DNA from: Nectonema munidae
Taxonomy: Eukaryota; Nematomorpha; Nectonematoida; Nectonematidae
Assembly: GCA_030549495.1 (NCBI GenBank)
Contig: JAUIRK010001025.1
Coordinates: 79,501 to 143,500 of the forward strand
DNA: 64,000 nt
Reading direction: 5' to 3'
Shown: positions 55,101-62,105 of the stretch, piece by piece
Layout of the letters: the number at the start of each line of letters is the position of its first letter
How positions within the stretch are numbered: the first letter of the stretch is position 1
Program-made: the position numbers and the translations under genes
Notes under the pieces: model-generated
Told to the model about the DNA's origin: nothing
Databases searched by the model: none
Seen by the model: only the letters and a program-made list of their open reading frames with translations

Positions 55101-57476
55101 AAGGAAAAAAAAGATATTGGCATTATTGAATGGAAACCTGCAAGTATGGATGCGATGGCTGCAATAAAGTAGGAAACAATGACTGCTGGGCCAGCTTCTT
55201 GCTTCGCCACTCTACCAGCTGTGACGTACAATCCAGCACCGAGAGTTGAGCCAATTCCTATTTTACGTAAACAAGAAATAATGTGATTTATAGACATGTC
55301 CAAAATCAACTTTATACACAATCCTGTATACGTTTATATAATCAAATTAAATATTACTTTAATTAACTATATTATATTTAAAATTAAATATGCAATTTGT
55401 TCGTGTAAATTCCTTTACAATTAACAGAAAAAGATGCAAATACATGCGCTATTACGTATACAATAACATGTAATTGAATTAACAAAAGGTTTACAAATAT
55501 CCCCTCAGGCAATTGTAAATATTTTAAATTCAGGTATTCATTGTAAATGAACGCGGCTTTAACTTGAATTTACCGCATTTGAAAGAAATTGAAGGGATCT
55601 GATCAAATTGCGAATATTTGAAGCATAAATTTACTCACAAAATTAAAGATTTATAAGATATAACAATTCTATTTTGTCTTTTTGCAATTCTACTTTGTCT
55701 TTTTGCAATTTTAACTAAGCAATCATATGCGTTCTTTAGAATAATATTAAAAGACAGTTAACGAGATATTGTTAAATTAAAATGGGAAAATTTTGTAATT
55801 AAAAAACATTAAAAAAAATTTTTAAAAATGATTGAAGAAATAATAAAAATTTGTAATCGAATTCATTGTGAAAAATTTTGAAAATTTAATATAAAAATAC
55901 TGTTAAAATATCAAAAAAAAGTTTACATAAAAATGACATGTGTCAAAAGAATAAATACAAGAAAATCAAAAGGTCAAATTCGATTGAAAAAGACAAAATA
56001 TAACTAAAAATAATATTTCTTCTAAAACCTCAAAAAGGTGGACAGGGGAGAGAAGACCTCACAATTTTTAGAGACTATCTACAAAAAGCTCCCTCATAAC
56101 TCTTGGCGCAATGTGTACCTTCACTTTATCTTTGTTTATGAAAGGAAGACAGCTTTGTTTACTTTTTAAAAGAAAATTTTAATTTTGATATAAACAGATA
56201 TGTAAACATTTGTGTAAAAATCAAGTTTCTACAATTAAAGTTCTAATAATCTCTTTCAGTGGTATTAAATTTGAAGTTTTAAATTTTTATGATCCACTTC
56301 TTTTGAGTTAAAAGAGCCAATAAAAGGAAAAATTTGGAATTTTTTAATGTATATTTTTCAAAAAGACATTAAGGCTTTTTCAGCAAATGTTCTAATATTG
56401 GAACATATAAATAACTTAAGAAGCTAAAAAAAACTTTCCAAACTTAAACCCTTTAACGTAAAGCATATCTAAAAATTATCTTACTTCATCGATTGTTAAA
56501 AAATTAATTAAGTTAGGTAAACTCATATTGACACGCTAACTAAGTTATGCTGAATTAACTTGTAACTAATTATTATCTATATAAATCTATATATTTACCA
56601 ACTACATTATATTCCTGGCTCTTTGACGATATAAAATCTCAGAATTCTAAGCGTTTTCCATCCTTGTAAATTTTTCCTCTATCTTATTTTTATCTCTAAG
56701 CTTTGATTTTTCTGCTTATTCATTCTAATTTTAATATCTGATGTCTTGGTCTTTTGAATTGTTAACGATTAAATAAAATATTGGTTAAAGATTATTAAAA
56801 GCAATACTTTATAATAAAGAAATTCTTTATAGCATAAATAATAATATGGCTACAAGACGAAATGGAGGACATAAATTGTAGCTTGAAAATACTTAGGATA
56901 AAAGTGTGTATATAAAAAACATTTTTATTTCACCTTCAATATCGAAATAACTATAGCATCTTTTCCAAAATAAAAATTCTCATCAAACTCAATTAACACA
57001 TGAACATTTGCATGATCAATTGATAATGAGAACCAATCAAAATGCTCTCTGGAAATAAAACAAAAGCAAAAAAGTCCGTAATTCAATTCAAATAATTTTT
57101 ATTTATGTAATTTAATTAAAAAATAGTATTTAGTAACATTTCGTTAAAAAACTTTATGTGGCCTTTATGGAAACACTGACATATTGAAATGGTATTTAAA
57201 CAGAAAAAAGTTCTCCACCTCTGATATAGAATCAGGGTAGGGGTCTACAGCTAAATGTTCCGTTTCCACGGTAATGCTATCTATGCTTAAGAGTTGGATT
57301 CAAGTACTCTTGGATCTTAATCATTATTAAAAATAGAGTATTTGAAAAAATTTACCAATGAAAATCAAGTCGAACGTGGACAGACACCTTTTCAGATTTG
57401 TCGTCAAAATGGTATCCAGATCAATACTCTTCCTGCGAAAGAGAATATGCAGGAGTTTGGTACCAAACATCGCCAT
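19128..57476 (-). CDS. SLC7A (CAT): Cationic amino acid transporter (SLC7A/CAT), complete 14-exon gene
   Basis: This encodes a plasma-membrane permease for arginine, lysine and ornithine. Minus-strand coding exons: 57356-57476, 55138-55257, 52472-52600, 49895-50050, 48814-48953, 42082-42232, 36060-36282, 32862-33001, 29821-29923, 27757-27810, 25260-25357, 24695-24861, 22005-22113 and 19128-19183. They total 1767 nt, 588 aa, with all phases consistent; mammalian CATs have ~620-660 aa. About 14 membrane segments are visible. Hallmarks are [10 protein letters not shown] (43-52), [19 protein letters not shown], Glu107 (the position essential in mouse CAT-1), two sequons at Asn225 and Asn228 in the third outer loop, [37 protein letters not shown] and a KHSKENID tail. 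An in-frame TAA lies ~24 nt before the chosen ATG. The loop after segment 10 is short. Paralogue (CAT-1, -2 or -3) cannot be assigned. Confidence 0.95.
19560..20215. other. GC-richer island with overlapping open frames, not recognised
   Basis: Base composition is visibly less AT-rich than the surroundings, and open frames occur on both strands: plus 19659-19940 ([20 protein letters not shown]) and 19937-20332, minus 19781-20140. An acceptor-like TTTTTTGTTACAG precedes the plus-strand frame. I recognise no family in any frame. It lies in CAT intron 13 and could be a foreign or element-derived sequence, or a remnant of another gene. Composition alone explains much of the openness. Confidence 0.3.
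20216..20770 (+). mobile_element. hAT transposon remnant, transposase C-terminal piece
   Basis: The left part reads CGGCCCGCGGGTCAAATCAG and CAGGCCCGCAAAAACC; the right part reads CTGGCCCTTGTCAGGC and AATCAGGCCCACATC, GC-rich ends common in hAT elements. Plus-strand frames between them give [20 protein letters not shown] then [18 protein letters not shown], the dimerisation-domain end of hAT transposases related to GTF2IRD2/EPM2AIP1-type proteins. Most of the gene is deleted. It lies antisense in CAT intron 13. Confidence 0.6.
20771..21171. other. Unassigned sequence between hAT and LINE remnants
   Basis: The first ~150 bp keep the moderately higher GC of the 19.6-20.2 kb island, so the hAT remnant may have inserted into that island. 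No protein family was recognised. Confidence 0.35.
21172..21900 (-). mobile_element. LINE fragment, reverse transcriptase C-terminal part
   Basis: Minus-strand peptides in order are [17 protein letters not shown] near 21800, a gap, [16 protein letters not shown] near 21530, [20 protein letters not shown] near 21430, and [20 protein letters not shown] at 21300-21390. These match the thumb region after the palm of invertebrate LINE reverse transcriptases. The piece has several frame changes and lacks both ends. It lies in CAT intron 13 in sense orientation. Confidence 0.65.
22005..22113 (-). CDS. SLC7A (CAT): CAT coding exon 13
   Basis: Residues 535-570 plus one base, [20 protein letters not shown] then [16 protein letters not shown], matching VPFLPVLPILSIFVNVYLM. 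The acceptor is TATTCAG and the donor GTAATT. A (TTA)n run starts about 12 bp into the intron. Confidence 0.97.
22114..23513. other. CAT intron 12 sequence without recognised element
   Basis: AT-rich; no exon, transposase or shared repeat could be identified on either strand. Confidence 0.45.
23514..24157. mobile_element. hAT-type MITE with 8-bp target duplication
   Basis: Terminal inverted repeats are CAGTGCCCGCGCTAA on the left and TTAGCGCGGGCACTG on the right. Both ends are flanked by GTGATCAC (23506-23513 and 24158-24165), an 8-bp duplication as hAT elements make. The inside contains two diverged direct copies of a ~150-bp block (around 23760-23880 and 23975-24115), each with AATCATATGCC/ATCACATATGC, a GAGAGAAAAAG run and CTCAATCAxTGTCAAA. 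No transposase is encoded. Confidence 0.85.
24695..24861 (-). CDS. SLC7A (CAT): CAT coding exon 12
   Basis: Residues 479-534, [35 protein letters not shown] and [12 protein letters not shown]. The acceptor TTTGCTTTAG is chosen because it keeps the frame; open sequence upstream of it is intronic. The donor is GTTTGC. Confidence 0.93.
25260..25357 (-). CDS. SLC7A (CAT): CAT coding exon 11
   Basis: Completes Lys446 and encodes [20 protein letters not shown] then [11 protein letters not shown], a polar loop leading into a membrane segment. The acceptor is CTCTCAG and the donor GTAAGC. The frame fits both neighbours. Confidence 0.88.
25750..26090 (-). mobile_element. LINE 3' fragment, RGRP tail
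   Basis: The minus strand encodes [18 protein letters not shown] and [14 protein letters not shown], the conserved end of many LINE ORF2 proteins (RGRPRKRW...EEDMKK...RDRWRR). A ~40-bp stretch, TTTCAGACAAGGTCTACCGC and onward, is duplicated in tandem at about 25926-25985. The fragment has no reverse transcriptase core attached. Confidence 0.65.
27050..27660 (-). mobile_element. LINE fragment, reverse transcriptase thumb
   Basis: Minus-strand frames give [16 protein letters not shown] near 27540, [12 protein letters not shown], then [40 protein letters not shown] and [20 protein letters not shown]. This is the region following the palm of a LINE ORF2. One stop interrupts the join near 27470. 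It may be part of the same insertion as the RGRP tail 1 kb away, but the sequence between is not recognisable. Confidence 0.7.
27757..27810 (-). CDS. SLC7A (CAT): CAT coding exon 10 (54 bp)
   Basis: Completes Arg428 and encodes [17 protein letters not shown], the start of the cytoplasmic loop after segment 10 (human RYQPEQPN). The acceptor is CTTTCAG and the donor GTAAGC. Confidence 0.9.
27811..29820. other. CAT intron 9, no recognised element
   Basis: Mostly AT-rich. A slightly GC-richer patch near 28770-28960 is open on both strands (plus: [17 protein letters not shown]), and a CTTCGCTTCCGACTTCGACT motif at 28908-28928 resembles the complement of 52745-52775. No family was recognised. Confidence 0.4.
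29821..29923 (-). CDS. SLC7A (CAT): CAT coding exon 9
   Basis: Residues 394-427 plus two bases, [17 protein letters not shown] then [18 protein letters not shown]. The acceptor is TCAATAG and the donor GTTTTT, a weak site. The family's DLMSIGTLLAYS reads [12 protein letters not shown] here. Confidence 0.93.
30540..31490 (+). mobile_element. Penelope-like element fragment, RT and GIY-YIG parts
   Basis: Plus-strand frames give the Penelope reverse-transcriptase signature [20 protein letters not shown] then [13 protein letters not shown], followed by [20 protein letters not shown], a linker with [20 protein letters not shown] and the GIY-YIG endonuclease start [16 protein letters not shown]. 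The 5' part is absent and the frame is interrupted a few times. It lies antisense in CAT intron 8. Confidence 0.85.
31585..32718 (-). mobile_element. Mariner-type transposon, full-length but defective
   Basis: Ends are CAGGGTGGTCCAAAAA on the left and, reversed, CAGGTCGTCGAAAAAA on the right, each flanked by TA (31583-31584, 32719-32720). The minus-strand transposase starts near 32520 with [20 protein letters not shown]. It continues through a broken helix-turn-helix region to a 93-codon open frame at 31878-32159 with [18 protein letters not shown] (first catalytic Asp), and later GTSE-DRF, a remnant of the GAxAHxxxxxx-E part. Several frame changes are present. Confidence 0.82.
32862..33001 (-). 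CDS. SLC7A (CAT): CAT coding exon 8
   Basis: Residues 347-393 plus one base, [20 protein letters not shown] then [20 protein letters not shown]. The acceptor is CATTAG and the donor GTAACT. Confidence 0.97.
33420..34700 (+). mobile_element. Unclassified DNA-transposon transposase remnant, copy I
   Basis: Plus-strand frames in order give [67 protein letters not shown], then [31 protein letters not shown], a region with [18 protein letters not shown] sequence and, near 34600, [20 protein letters not shown] followed by PLRFIASND and a stop. The order of acidic and Cys/His motifs suggests a DDE-type transposase of a family I know from invertebrate genomes but cannot name. Copy II at 51282 shares its N- and C-terminal parts. 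The frame changes several times. Confidence 0.55.
34949..35861 (+). mobile_element. Second mariner-type transposon, internally deleted
   Basis: It starts after TA with CAGGGTGCAGACGAAAGTTG and ends near ATACTCTGCATG before TA. A plus-strand transposase begins at 35074 ([20 protein letters not shown]). Helix-turn-helix [20 protein letters not shown] follows, then RRKV-type [18 protein letters not shown] in shifted frames, and [20 protein letters not shown] near 35560, corresponding to WPxxSPDxNPLDYFxW. The catalytic centre between them is missing. It is a different lineage from the mariner at 31585. Confidence 0.7.
36060..36282 (-). CDS. SLC7A (CAT): CAT coding exon 7
   Basis: Residues 273-346 plus two bases, [19 protein letters not shown] through [20 protein letters not shown] to [13 protein letters not shown]. 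The acceptor is TTTTCAG and the donor GTAAAG. A Ty3-type element lies only ~120 bp upstream of its acceptor. Confidence 0.97.
36406..36596 (-). repeat. 3' LTR of the Ty3-type element
   Basis: It begins TGTTGTAAAGTAAGAAATAA on the plus strand and ends near GAGGCACCTATTACAAC. It corresponds to 40194-40411 and is about 25 bp shorter through small gaps. Confidence 0.88.
36787..38547 (-). pseudogene. Ty3 fossil: RT, RNase H and integrase
   Basis: Minus-strand segments cover the reverse-transcriptase palm, RNase H ([17 protein letters not shown] and [19 protein letters not shown]), the tether [16 protein letters not shown], and integrase ([52 protein letters not shown]). Interrupted in several places. 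Confidence 0.88.
38625..40169 (-). pseudogene. Ty3 fossil: gag, protease and start of RT
   Basis: An open frame begins [11 protein letters not shown] just inside the 5' LTR. It shows a capsid-like helical region, two knuckles ([14 protein letters not shown] and [14 protein letters not shown]), the protease motif [13 protein letters not shown] and the N-terminal reverse-transcriptase block [14 protein letters not shown]. Gag and pol sit in one frame here, as in several Ty3 lineages. Confidence 0.88.
40194..40411 (-). repeat. 5' LTR of the Ty3-type element
   Basis: Plus-strand ends are TGTTGTAAAG and TTTACAACA, the usual TG...CA borders, followed by the TTGGG duplication. Its partner is at 36406-36596. 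Confidence 0.88.
40431..40800 (+). mobile_element. hAT transposase C-terminal fragment
   Basis: The plus strand encodes [20 protein letters not shown] then [20 protein letters not shown] and KEDTIKN, the hAT dimerisation domain ([24 protein letters not shown]). The rest of the transposase is absent. It begins right beside the Ty3 target duplication, with no matching hAT sequence on the other side of that element, so the fragment was probably already truncated when the Ty3 element arrived. Confidence 0.8.
41223..41922. mobile_element. Possible hAT-like MITE
   Basis: The left part CAGGGATGCACTACCTTTTG with GTGGGCCAAAG and the right part AGGCCACAAAGTGGCACACG with GAGCATTCCTC look like inverted, diverged ends (AGGGATGCAC against AGGAATGCTC). 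No target duplication could be fixed and there is no coding sequence. Confidence 0.35.
42080..42081 (-). promoter_or_regulatory. Non-canonical GC splice donor of CAT intron 6
   Basis: Minus-strand sequence at the border is ACTGCAG followed by GCAAAC. Joining at this point to the TTTTCAG acceptor before exon 7 restores the family motif [15 protein letters not shown] without gap. GC-AG introns are a known minor class of U2 introns. Confidence 0.8.
42082..42232 (-). CDS. SLC7A (CAT): CAT coding exon 6 with GC donor
   Basis: Residues 223-272 plus one base. It contains the two Asn-X-Thr sequons near its start, [20 protein letters not shown] and [13 protein letters not shown]. The exon ends GCAG and the intron begins GCAAAC; no GT lies at the position the protein frame needs. 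Confidence 0.94.
42960..44420 (+). mobile_element. piggyBac transposon remnant
   Basis: Plus-strand frames in order: an acidic, Ser-rich N-terminus at 42976-43200; [20 protein letters not shown] near 43310; [18 protein letters not shown] near 43560; NITTDN near 43660; [36 protein letters not shown] near 43840; [12 protein letters not shown], then [20 protein letters not shown] near 44010; and a Cys-rich end [20 protein letters not shown] then [11 protein letters not shown] near 44370. This is the piggyBac order, with the C-terminal zinc-binding domain retained. Many frame changes show it is dead. It lies antisense in CAT intron 5. Confidence 0.8.
44421..45519. other. Intronic sequence, no recognised feature
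   Basis: AT-rich; no coding exon, transposase or repeat shared with other parts of the window was found. It follows the piggyBac remnant and precedes the second P element. Confidence 0.4.
46017..46388 (+). mobile_element. 42-bp-repeat MITE, complete copy inside P copy 2
   Basis: Ends are GGTCCTCGGACATTTCGCCC and GGGGCGAAATGTCTGTCGACC, inverted repeats. It is flanked by GTTAGTTT at 46009-46016 and 46389-46396, an 8-bp duplication typical of hAT elements. About four 42-bp units occupy the left half; each carries GACAGTTCGTCCC and GACAATTCGCCCC, variants of the terminal core GACATTTCGCCCC. No transposase. Confidence 0.85.
46622..46723 (+). other. Exon-like 102-bp module in P copy 2
   Basis: An open phase-0 reading of 34 codons: [20 protein letters not shown] then [14 protein letters not shown]. 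It differs from the copy at 10653 at two bases, both amino-acid changing, and the donor-like GTGAGT of that copy reads TTGAGT here. The protein is unknown to me. Confidence 0.45.
47161..47407 (+). repeat. Family X repeat, left part, split by a MITE
   Basis: Starts GAATCAAATATC, includes GTAATGTGCCTGGTAGACTA, AAACTAGTGTATATTCTG and TAAAGTAGTCTTATAAATTT, and stops at TTTTAAAG where the MITE at 47408 inserted. It continues briefly after 48265 (GATTGCTTAAATATT) before a second X copy begins. Confidence 0.7.
47408..48257 (-). mobile_element. 42-bp-repeat MITE, long copy inserted in family X
   Basis: Ends are GGTCGACAGACATTTTGCC and GGGGCGAAATGTCTGAGGACC, flanked by TTTTAAAG at 47400-47407 and 48258-48265. 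The left side has ~16-bp units (ATAGATGATTCGCCCC); the right side (about 47950-48250) has 42-bp units mixed with 26-bp short forms. The middle is AT-rich and non-coding. Orientation is opposite to the copy at 46017. Confidence 0.85.
48305..48573 (+). repeat. Family X repeat, second tandem copy
   Basis: Shows AACAATTTTGGATTTTTTTA, AAACTAGTGTATATTTG, TAAAGTAGTCTTATAAATTT and GTGGTATTTCCAGACCACTA, and ends AATAATTTTGAGGATGTGCG then CCCCTG at 48573, the same terminus as the copy ending at 4065. Confidence 0.7.
48814..48953 (-). CDS. SLC7A (CAT): CAT coding exon 5
   Basis: Residues 176-222, [20 protein letters not shown] to [18 protein letters not shown], membrane segments 4-5. The acceptor is TTCCAAG and the donor GTAAAG; it ends in phase 0. 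Confidence 0.95.
49895..50050 (-). CDS. SLC7A (CAT): CAT coding exon 4
   Basis: Residues 124-175 plus one base, [18 protein letters not shown] to [14 protein letters not shown]. The acceptor is CTCTACAG and the donor GTAAGC. It corresponds to the GTSSVARAWSATFDEL region of human CATs. Confidence 0.93.
51282..51815 (+). mobile_element. Unclassified transposase remnant, copy II, internally deleted
   Basis: The plus-strand frame at 51282-51599 ends with [17 protein letters not shown], matching [17 protein letters not shown] of copy I. The frame at 51533-51814 contains [19 protein letters not shown], matching [19 protein letters not shown] near copy I's C-terminus. The catalytic middle ([19 protein letters not shown] in copy I) is absent, so N- and C-terminal parts lie together. 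It lies antisense in CAT intron 3. Confidence 0.55.
52472..52600 (-). CDS. SLC7A (CAT): CAT coding exon 3
   Basis: Residues 81-123 plus one base, [19 protein letters not shown] then [19 protein letters not shown]. It contains Glu107 of membrane segment 3. The acceptor is TTTTTAG and the donor GTAAGA. Confidence 0.97.
53190..53310. mobile_element. Possible piggyBac-like mini-element
   Basis: TTAA at 53186-53189 precedes CCGTTGAGGACCAGCATG, and the right side reads CATTTTC-complement ATGCTGGTGCTTAAAGGG, giving an inverted ACCAGCAT block ~100 bp apart. The right TTAA is displaced, so the case is weak. Confidence 0.3.
53311..55137. other. Rest of CAT intron 2, no recognised element
   Basis: AT-rich intron sequence with a simple palindromic run ATTATATATATTAT near 54390. 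No exon or transposon protein identified. Confidence 0.4.
55138..55257 (-). CDS. SLC7A (CAT): CAT coding exon 2
   Basis: Residues 41-80 plus one base, membrane segments 1 and 2: [20 protein letters not shown] then [19 protein letters not shown]. The acceptor is AAATAG and the donor GTTTCC. Confidence 0.96.
55258..57355. other. CAT intron 1, no recognised element
   Basis: AT-rich; a ~20-bp unit (TTTTGTCTTTTTGCAATTCT) is tandemly repeated near 55670-55715. Nothing else was recognised. Confidence 0.4.
57356..57476 (-). CDS. SLC7A (CAT): CAT coding exon 1
   Basis: Residues 1-40 and the first base of codon 41. It starts [17 protein letters not shown] and ends [14 protein letters not shown], matching the RRK...LSRCLNTFDLVALG N-terminus of CATs. 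The donor is GTAAAT. A second in-frame ATG at codon 3 is an alternative start. Confidence 0.93.
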
Positions 57477-58031
57477 CAGTAGAAGAGAATGAGGATCAAC
57501 TTTTTATCTTTTATTAAAAAATCCCCCAAAAATTAATGAAGAAAACTACAGAGACAAATTCTTTGAAGAATGTTCAGCAACAAAAAAGAGAAAGCTTTGT
57601 TGAAATATTCAAATTTTTAATTAATATCTGAGAAGGAAAAGTGGAAGAAGGGTTTTTGGCAAAATCTCTGGTTTCAAAAAGTTGAAGAAGTGAGTTATTT
57701 AGCCTAAAGAATTCAAAATTTTTGGATGAATGAACAAGCACCGCTTTACTCTTTAGGTGTAGATATATGTATGCATGTATTTATAAATTGAGGTGTAGAA
57801 TTCATTTTTATGCATATATTAACAAGGTCTAATGCCAATTAATTCTTAATTCTCGTTTCCATTACGCTCACCGAGAAATGGATTCGTAAACTGCATGTTA
57901 AGCTAACTTTAAAACCCTGGTTCGGGTTGCGTATCCACAACTCGACTAAATTATTGCGGGCAAAGGTCTAAATTATTGTCATGTTTGCTGTATCTGTGAG
58001 TGTATACGTATGTCTGTGTCTGTGAGTGTAT

Positions 58032-58507
<476 letters not shown>

Positions 58508-58825
58508 GTACTTGTATCTGGGGAAAGGTCAATTTCCAAAATTTTACTAAGCTTCCATAGATGGTTTGTTTATTTAAAAGAATAAATAAATTATTTGGCT
58601 GATGTCATTATTATAAAGATTAACTAATCAAATAATTATAATTAAATTACCTCTTTTCGATTAAATTGAGTTGAATTCTCAATCTATGACGCGGAAAAAT
58701 AAATTAGAAAAAGCTACTCAAATCAAAAGTAAAAGAAGCAAGAGATTTTGTGATGAGTTTCCTATTACTTGATTGAAAAAGATTTTAGATCAGGAGTTAC
58801 AGTTGTTTGATACAAGGCCTAAACA

Positions 58826-60770
58826 AGTGTTTCTCAACCTTTCATGACTTGCGGCCCCCTTACCAAGCAAGTCAATACCCGTGGCCCCCTAAATTTTAAA
58901 CAATAAAAATTTTAAAATTAAAAAATAAATTAAATAATAATAATTAATTTATTAAATTTGATAAATAATAATAAATTAAATTTTATTTTAAATTTTGAAA
59001 AAAATATAAATAAAAGTAAAATTTTTTTTGAATTTATTCAATGAGAAACTTGCTGTTGAGCTTGTGTGACAAGACTTTTTATGTCTGGCTTCGTTTGGGA
59101 TACAGCAAGGCGAATATCGTTGCCAACACAAAGCCGGTTTCTGGACTTTGTTTTGATAGTGGCCAAGTCAGAAAATCCACATTCGCAAAGATAAATAAAT
59201 TGTAGCAAATTGAACTAGTATTACAGATGCTTTCTTGCTGAATAGAGGGTAGACATCCTGAACAGATAACCAGAAAGTAGAGAGATCTTCCCTGTTACTA
59301 AAAGCAAGCTTCATTGCTTTAGATGCCTTAAACTCTGCTAGCTCTTCTCCTTCGTCTTCAGTACATTCAATTTCAGTGTTGAATGGGTCCCTATGTCATG
59401 AAACATCTAATGGTGCATCGTCAAAATAAGATTTGAACTCATGAGTTAGGATGCTGAGATGTTCAGTAATACATTCTTTGATGCCGACGGGAAGCTTGAT
59501 TTGTTGTGTCTGTAGCTGCTCATCTAAGAAAGGAAAAGATGTTAGGGATTCGACTTTGATTCGTGCCTGCCAAACTTCCATTCGAGCAGACAGTCCAGCA
59601 AGTTTGTCGTGAACCTCACTAACTGTCACATCACGACCTTGCAAAGACTTATTTTGAATAACAAACTCTTCTTTGTCAAAATAAACTTAAAGTTTATTGT
59701 CATTTTCTCGCAAAAAAAGCTTTTACTTCCAAACGTAATCCAAACAATCGGGAAAGGCAGTTTCCTCTCGATAACCAACAACTTTAGTGTTGAGCAGGAG
59801 TCCTAAATGTTTGGCTCCCACTTCGTTAGCAAGAAGTTGGAAGAGTCTGTGATTTTTAGCCTTGGAACGGATAAAGTTGATCATTTTAACCGCAACCTTC
59901 ATAACTTCCAACAAGGAAGACGGGAGAGTCTTTGAGGCAAGCGCATAACGATGTAGTGAACAGTGAGAAGATGTTATATGAGGCCATTCATTTTTGCCTA
60001 ATATAACAAACCCGCCTTTAACGCCAATCATTGCTGGAGCACCATCAGTACAAATGTGCTTGAAATTCTGCCACTTGAGACCTGTATTTTTGAAAAAAGA
60101 ATCCACGATTACTTTAACATCTGCTGTTGTCGTTGTACTTGACATCCAACTACAAAACAAAAACTCTTCCTTCATCTTTCCATTTTTTTCATATCGAACG
60201 AAAGCAATCAACTGACTATACATAGCAATGTCGGTAGACTCGTCTAATTGGAGACTACCCTGAACTCTGCCTTGCCTAATTTCATAACAAACTTGACTGC
60301 ACACATCAGCAGCCGTCATTAATCCGCCGGCGGATTGTATCATTAGACAGGGAAACTTGCTGAATCTTTTTTTGCCTCTGGACCAATCATTAATTCAACC
60401 ATCTTTTCTGTGCATGGCTTAATTAGCTCCTCTGCAATAGTGTGGGGCTTCTTGCACTTTACAATTTGGTATGCTACATCGTAGCTGGATTGAAGAGCAG
60501 GTTTTTCTTCTGGCCGAAAGCCAAATTCAGGAAGTCTAGCTTCGCCTTCATACCGGGCTCGTTTTGCATACATAGCCTCAACACTATTGTTCTTATTTTA
60601 AGGATGCATTTTGTCGCGATGATTTAAAAGTTTACATGGACGTAGTATGCATTTGACATCACCAGTGAGCAGTGTATACATTGCGCACAACCAACGCCAT
60701 CTCGAATTACATTTGTAAAGACAAACTTAACATAACTGTCATTCCATTTACGAACCTTTGACATCTATCA
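58826..60770 (-). mobile_element. ZBED-type hAT transposon, nearly full length but defective
   Basis: The 3' end near 58826-58870 has TGTTTCTCAACCTTTCATGA and GCGGCCCCCTTACC, a common hAT terminus. The transposase reads on the minus strand from 60763 to a TGA at 59039-59041. Its right terminus was not located with confidence. Confidence 0.8.
59039..60763 (-). pseudogene. hAT transposase related to ZBED5/SCAND3-type proteins
   Basis: Order of parts: BED-like zinc finger start MSKVRKWNDSYVKFVFT with CAQCIHC, then after a frame change CKLLNHRDKMHP; CKKPHTIAEELIKPCTEKMV at 60380-60480; catalytic block LQLDESTDIAMYSQLIAFVR near 60230; FKHICTDGAPAMIGVKGGFV near 60040; SSHCSLHRYALASKTLP; SLQGRDVTVSEVHDKLAGLS near 59600; and the dimerisation end CECGFSDLATIKTKSRNRL then VTQAQQQVSH before the stop. 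The enzyme would excise and insert DNA. Breaks visible include a frame change in the zinc finger, one at an A-run near 60365 and a stop near 59723. It lies upstream of CAT, same strand. Confidence 0.8.
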
Positions 60771-61553
60771 AATTAAACAACTTATAAAGATGATATAATC
60801 ATAGTAAATAGAATTCTCACTAGTTTGTTCATTTTAAATGATTTTTTCAAAATTTTACTTTTTATTACAACATAAGTCTTACAGGTCTACTTGTGTAGTC
60901 TGAATTAAAAACACTATTCTAGTTTAAATACTGAATGTGAAAATTAGAAATAAAAATTTTTAATTTGTTCCAAGCTATGCCTCTGTGAATATTCAATTAA
61001 ATTGAATTTTCAAGTTAAAGCGTACACTAAGCACTAAATCACTCGTTTTAATTATCATCAGCCAATTTTCCTTCTTTTTATCCTAAAAAAATGTGAAACA
61101 GGTGAAATATAACGTTTTTAAAATAAAGTATTAGGTTTTATATATTACCATTATTTTTTCAGTATTGTGAATTTTGCTACGCTTTAGCTCAGTGGTTCTT
61201 AACATTGGTTCGCGAGATAAAATTTGGGTTGCCTAGCTTTGAAATTGAAAAAAAAGGATATGTAGTGAAGATTTATACAATGTGTAATCTACTTTTGTAA
61301 TATATAAAAATATTTCTCACCAATGAAGTATGAAGAAATTAAATTGCTAGTTATAAAGCAGAAGTAGAGATTGGATGCGACGTAGGAAAGAAAACCCGTT
61401 ATGAATGAGACTAAAAAACGATGATACAACATGTTTGAAGAAGTCATTCGTAAACCATGCACAAAGCATTTTCATATGTCTGACTCGAAAGTTTTCAAGA
61501 TGACAACTTCAAAAACTCAAATAGTTCCGACTAGTAATTCATGTCAACTTACC

Positions 61554-61786
61554 CTTTGAAATGATTCAGCAAATAAAATAGTAAAGAGAAGGATTGATGT
61601 TCGCTTGATAGTACTCGTAGGAAGAGGAGCTTGATTAATCTGTTCGAAACACTGGCCTAAACAATCTTGAAAAGTTATACAACTAGAAAGCACATTGAAC
61701 ACTACTGCTGCCGATAAGAATTGGTGTTGGAATTTTTGTTGGGCAATGCACAGATTTTCCCAAAAATCGGCATATAAGTGCGGCAT
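61554..61786 (-). CDS. Candidate exon of unknown gene
   Basis: An open frame starting MPHLYADFWENLCIAQQ and ending LLFTILFAESFQR is followed immediately by a strong donor GTAAGTTG at 61553 downward. TATAAAA lies directly before the ATG, too close to act as its TATA box. It could be a 5' exon of another gene, an upstream exon of CAT (the splice phase would be 0, but CAT exon 1 has a stop before its ATG), or a chance frame. The protein is not recognised. Confidence 0.25.
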
Positions 61787-62105
61787 TTTATATCGGCTTT
61801 AAGAACAATATCAAAAATTTCACATGTATATTTCTAATATGGACAATTGGGTCTATTTGAATGCTGGTCGAATGAATGGAAGTGAAAATACGTATTAACA
61901 TCAATTATTGTATATGTAACACTTGTATAACTACAGTGAAAATACTGAACATATCAGGGAAAAGAGAAGGCAATTTTATTTATCGAATTTCCTAGAAAAC
62001 CATTCTAGGAACCCATTGAGTAGCAAAATTTTGAAAACAACCGTCTATTTCTTTTTTGATAGAATTTTATATATTTAACGCGGGCAATTTTTATTTCTTG
62101 GGACA

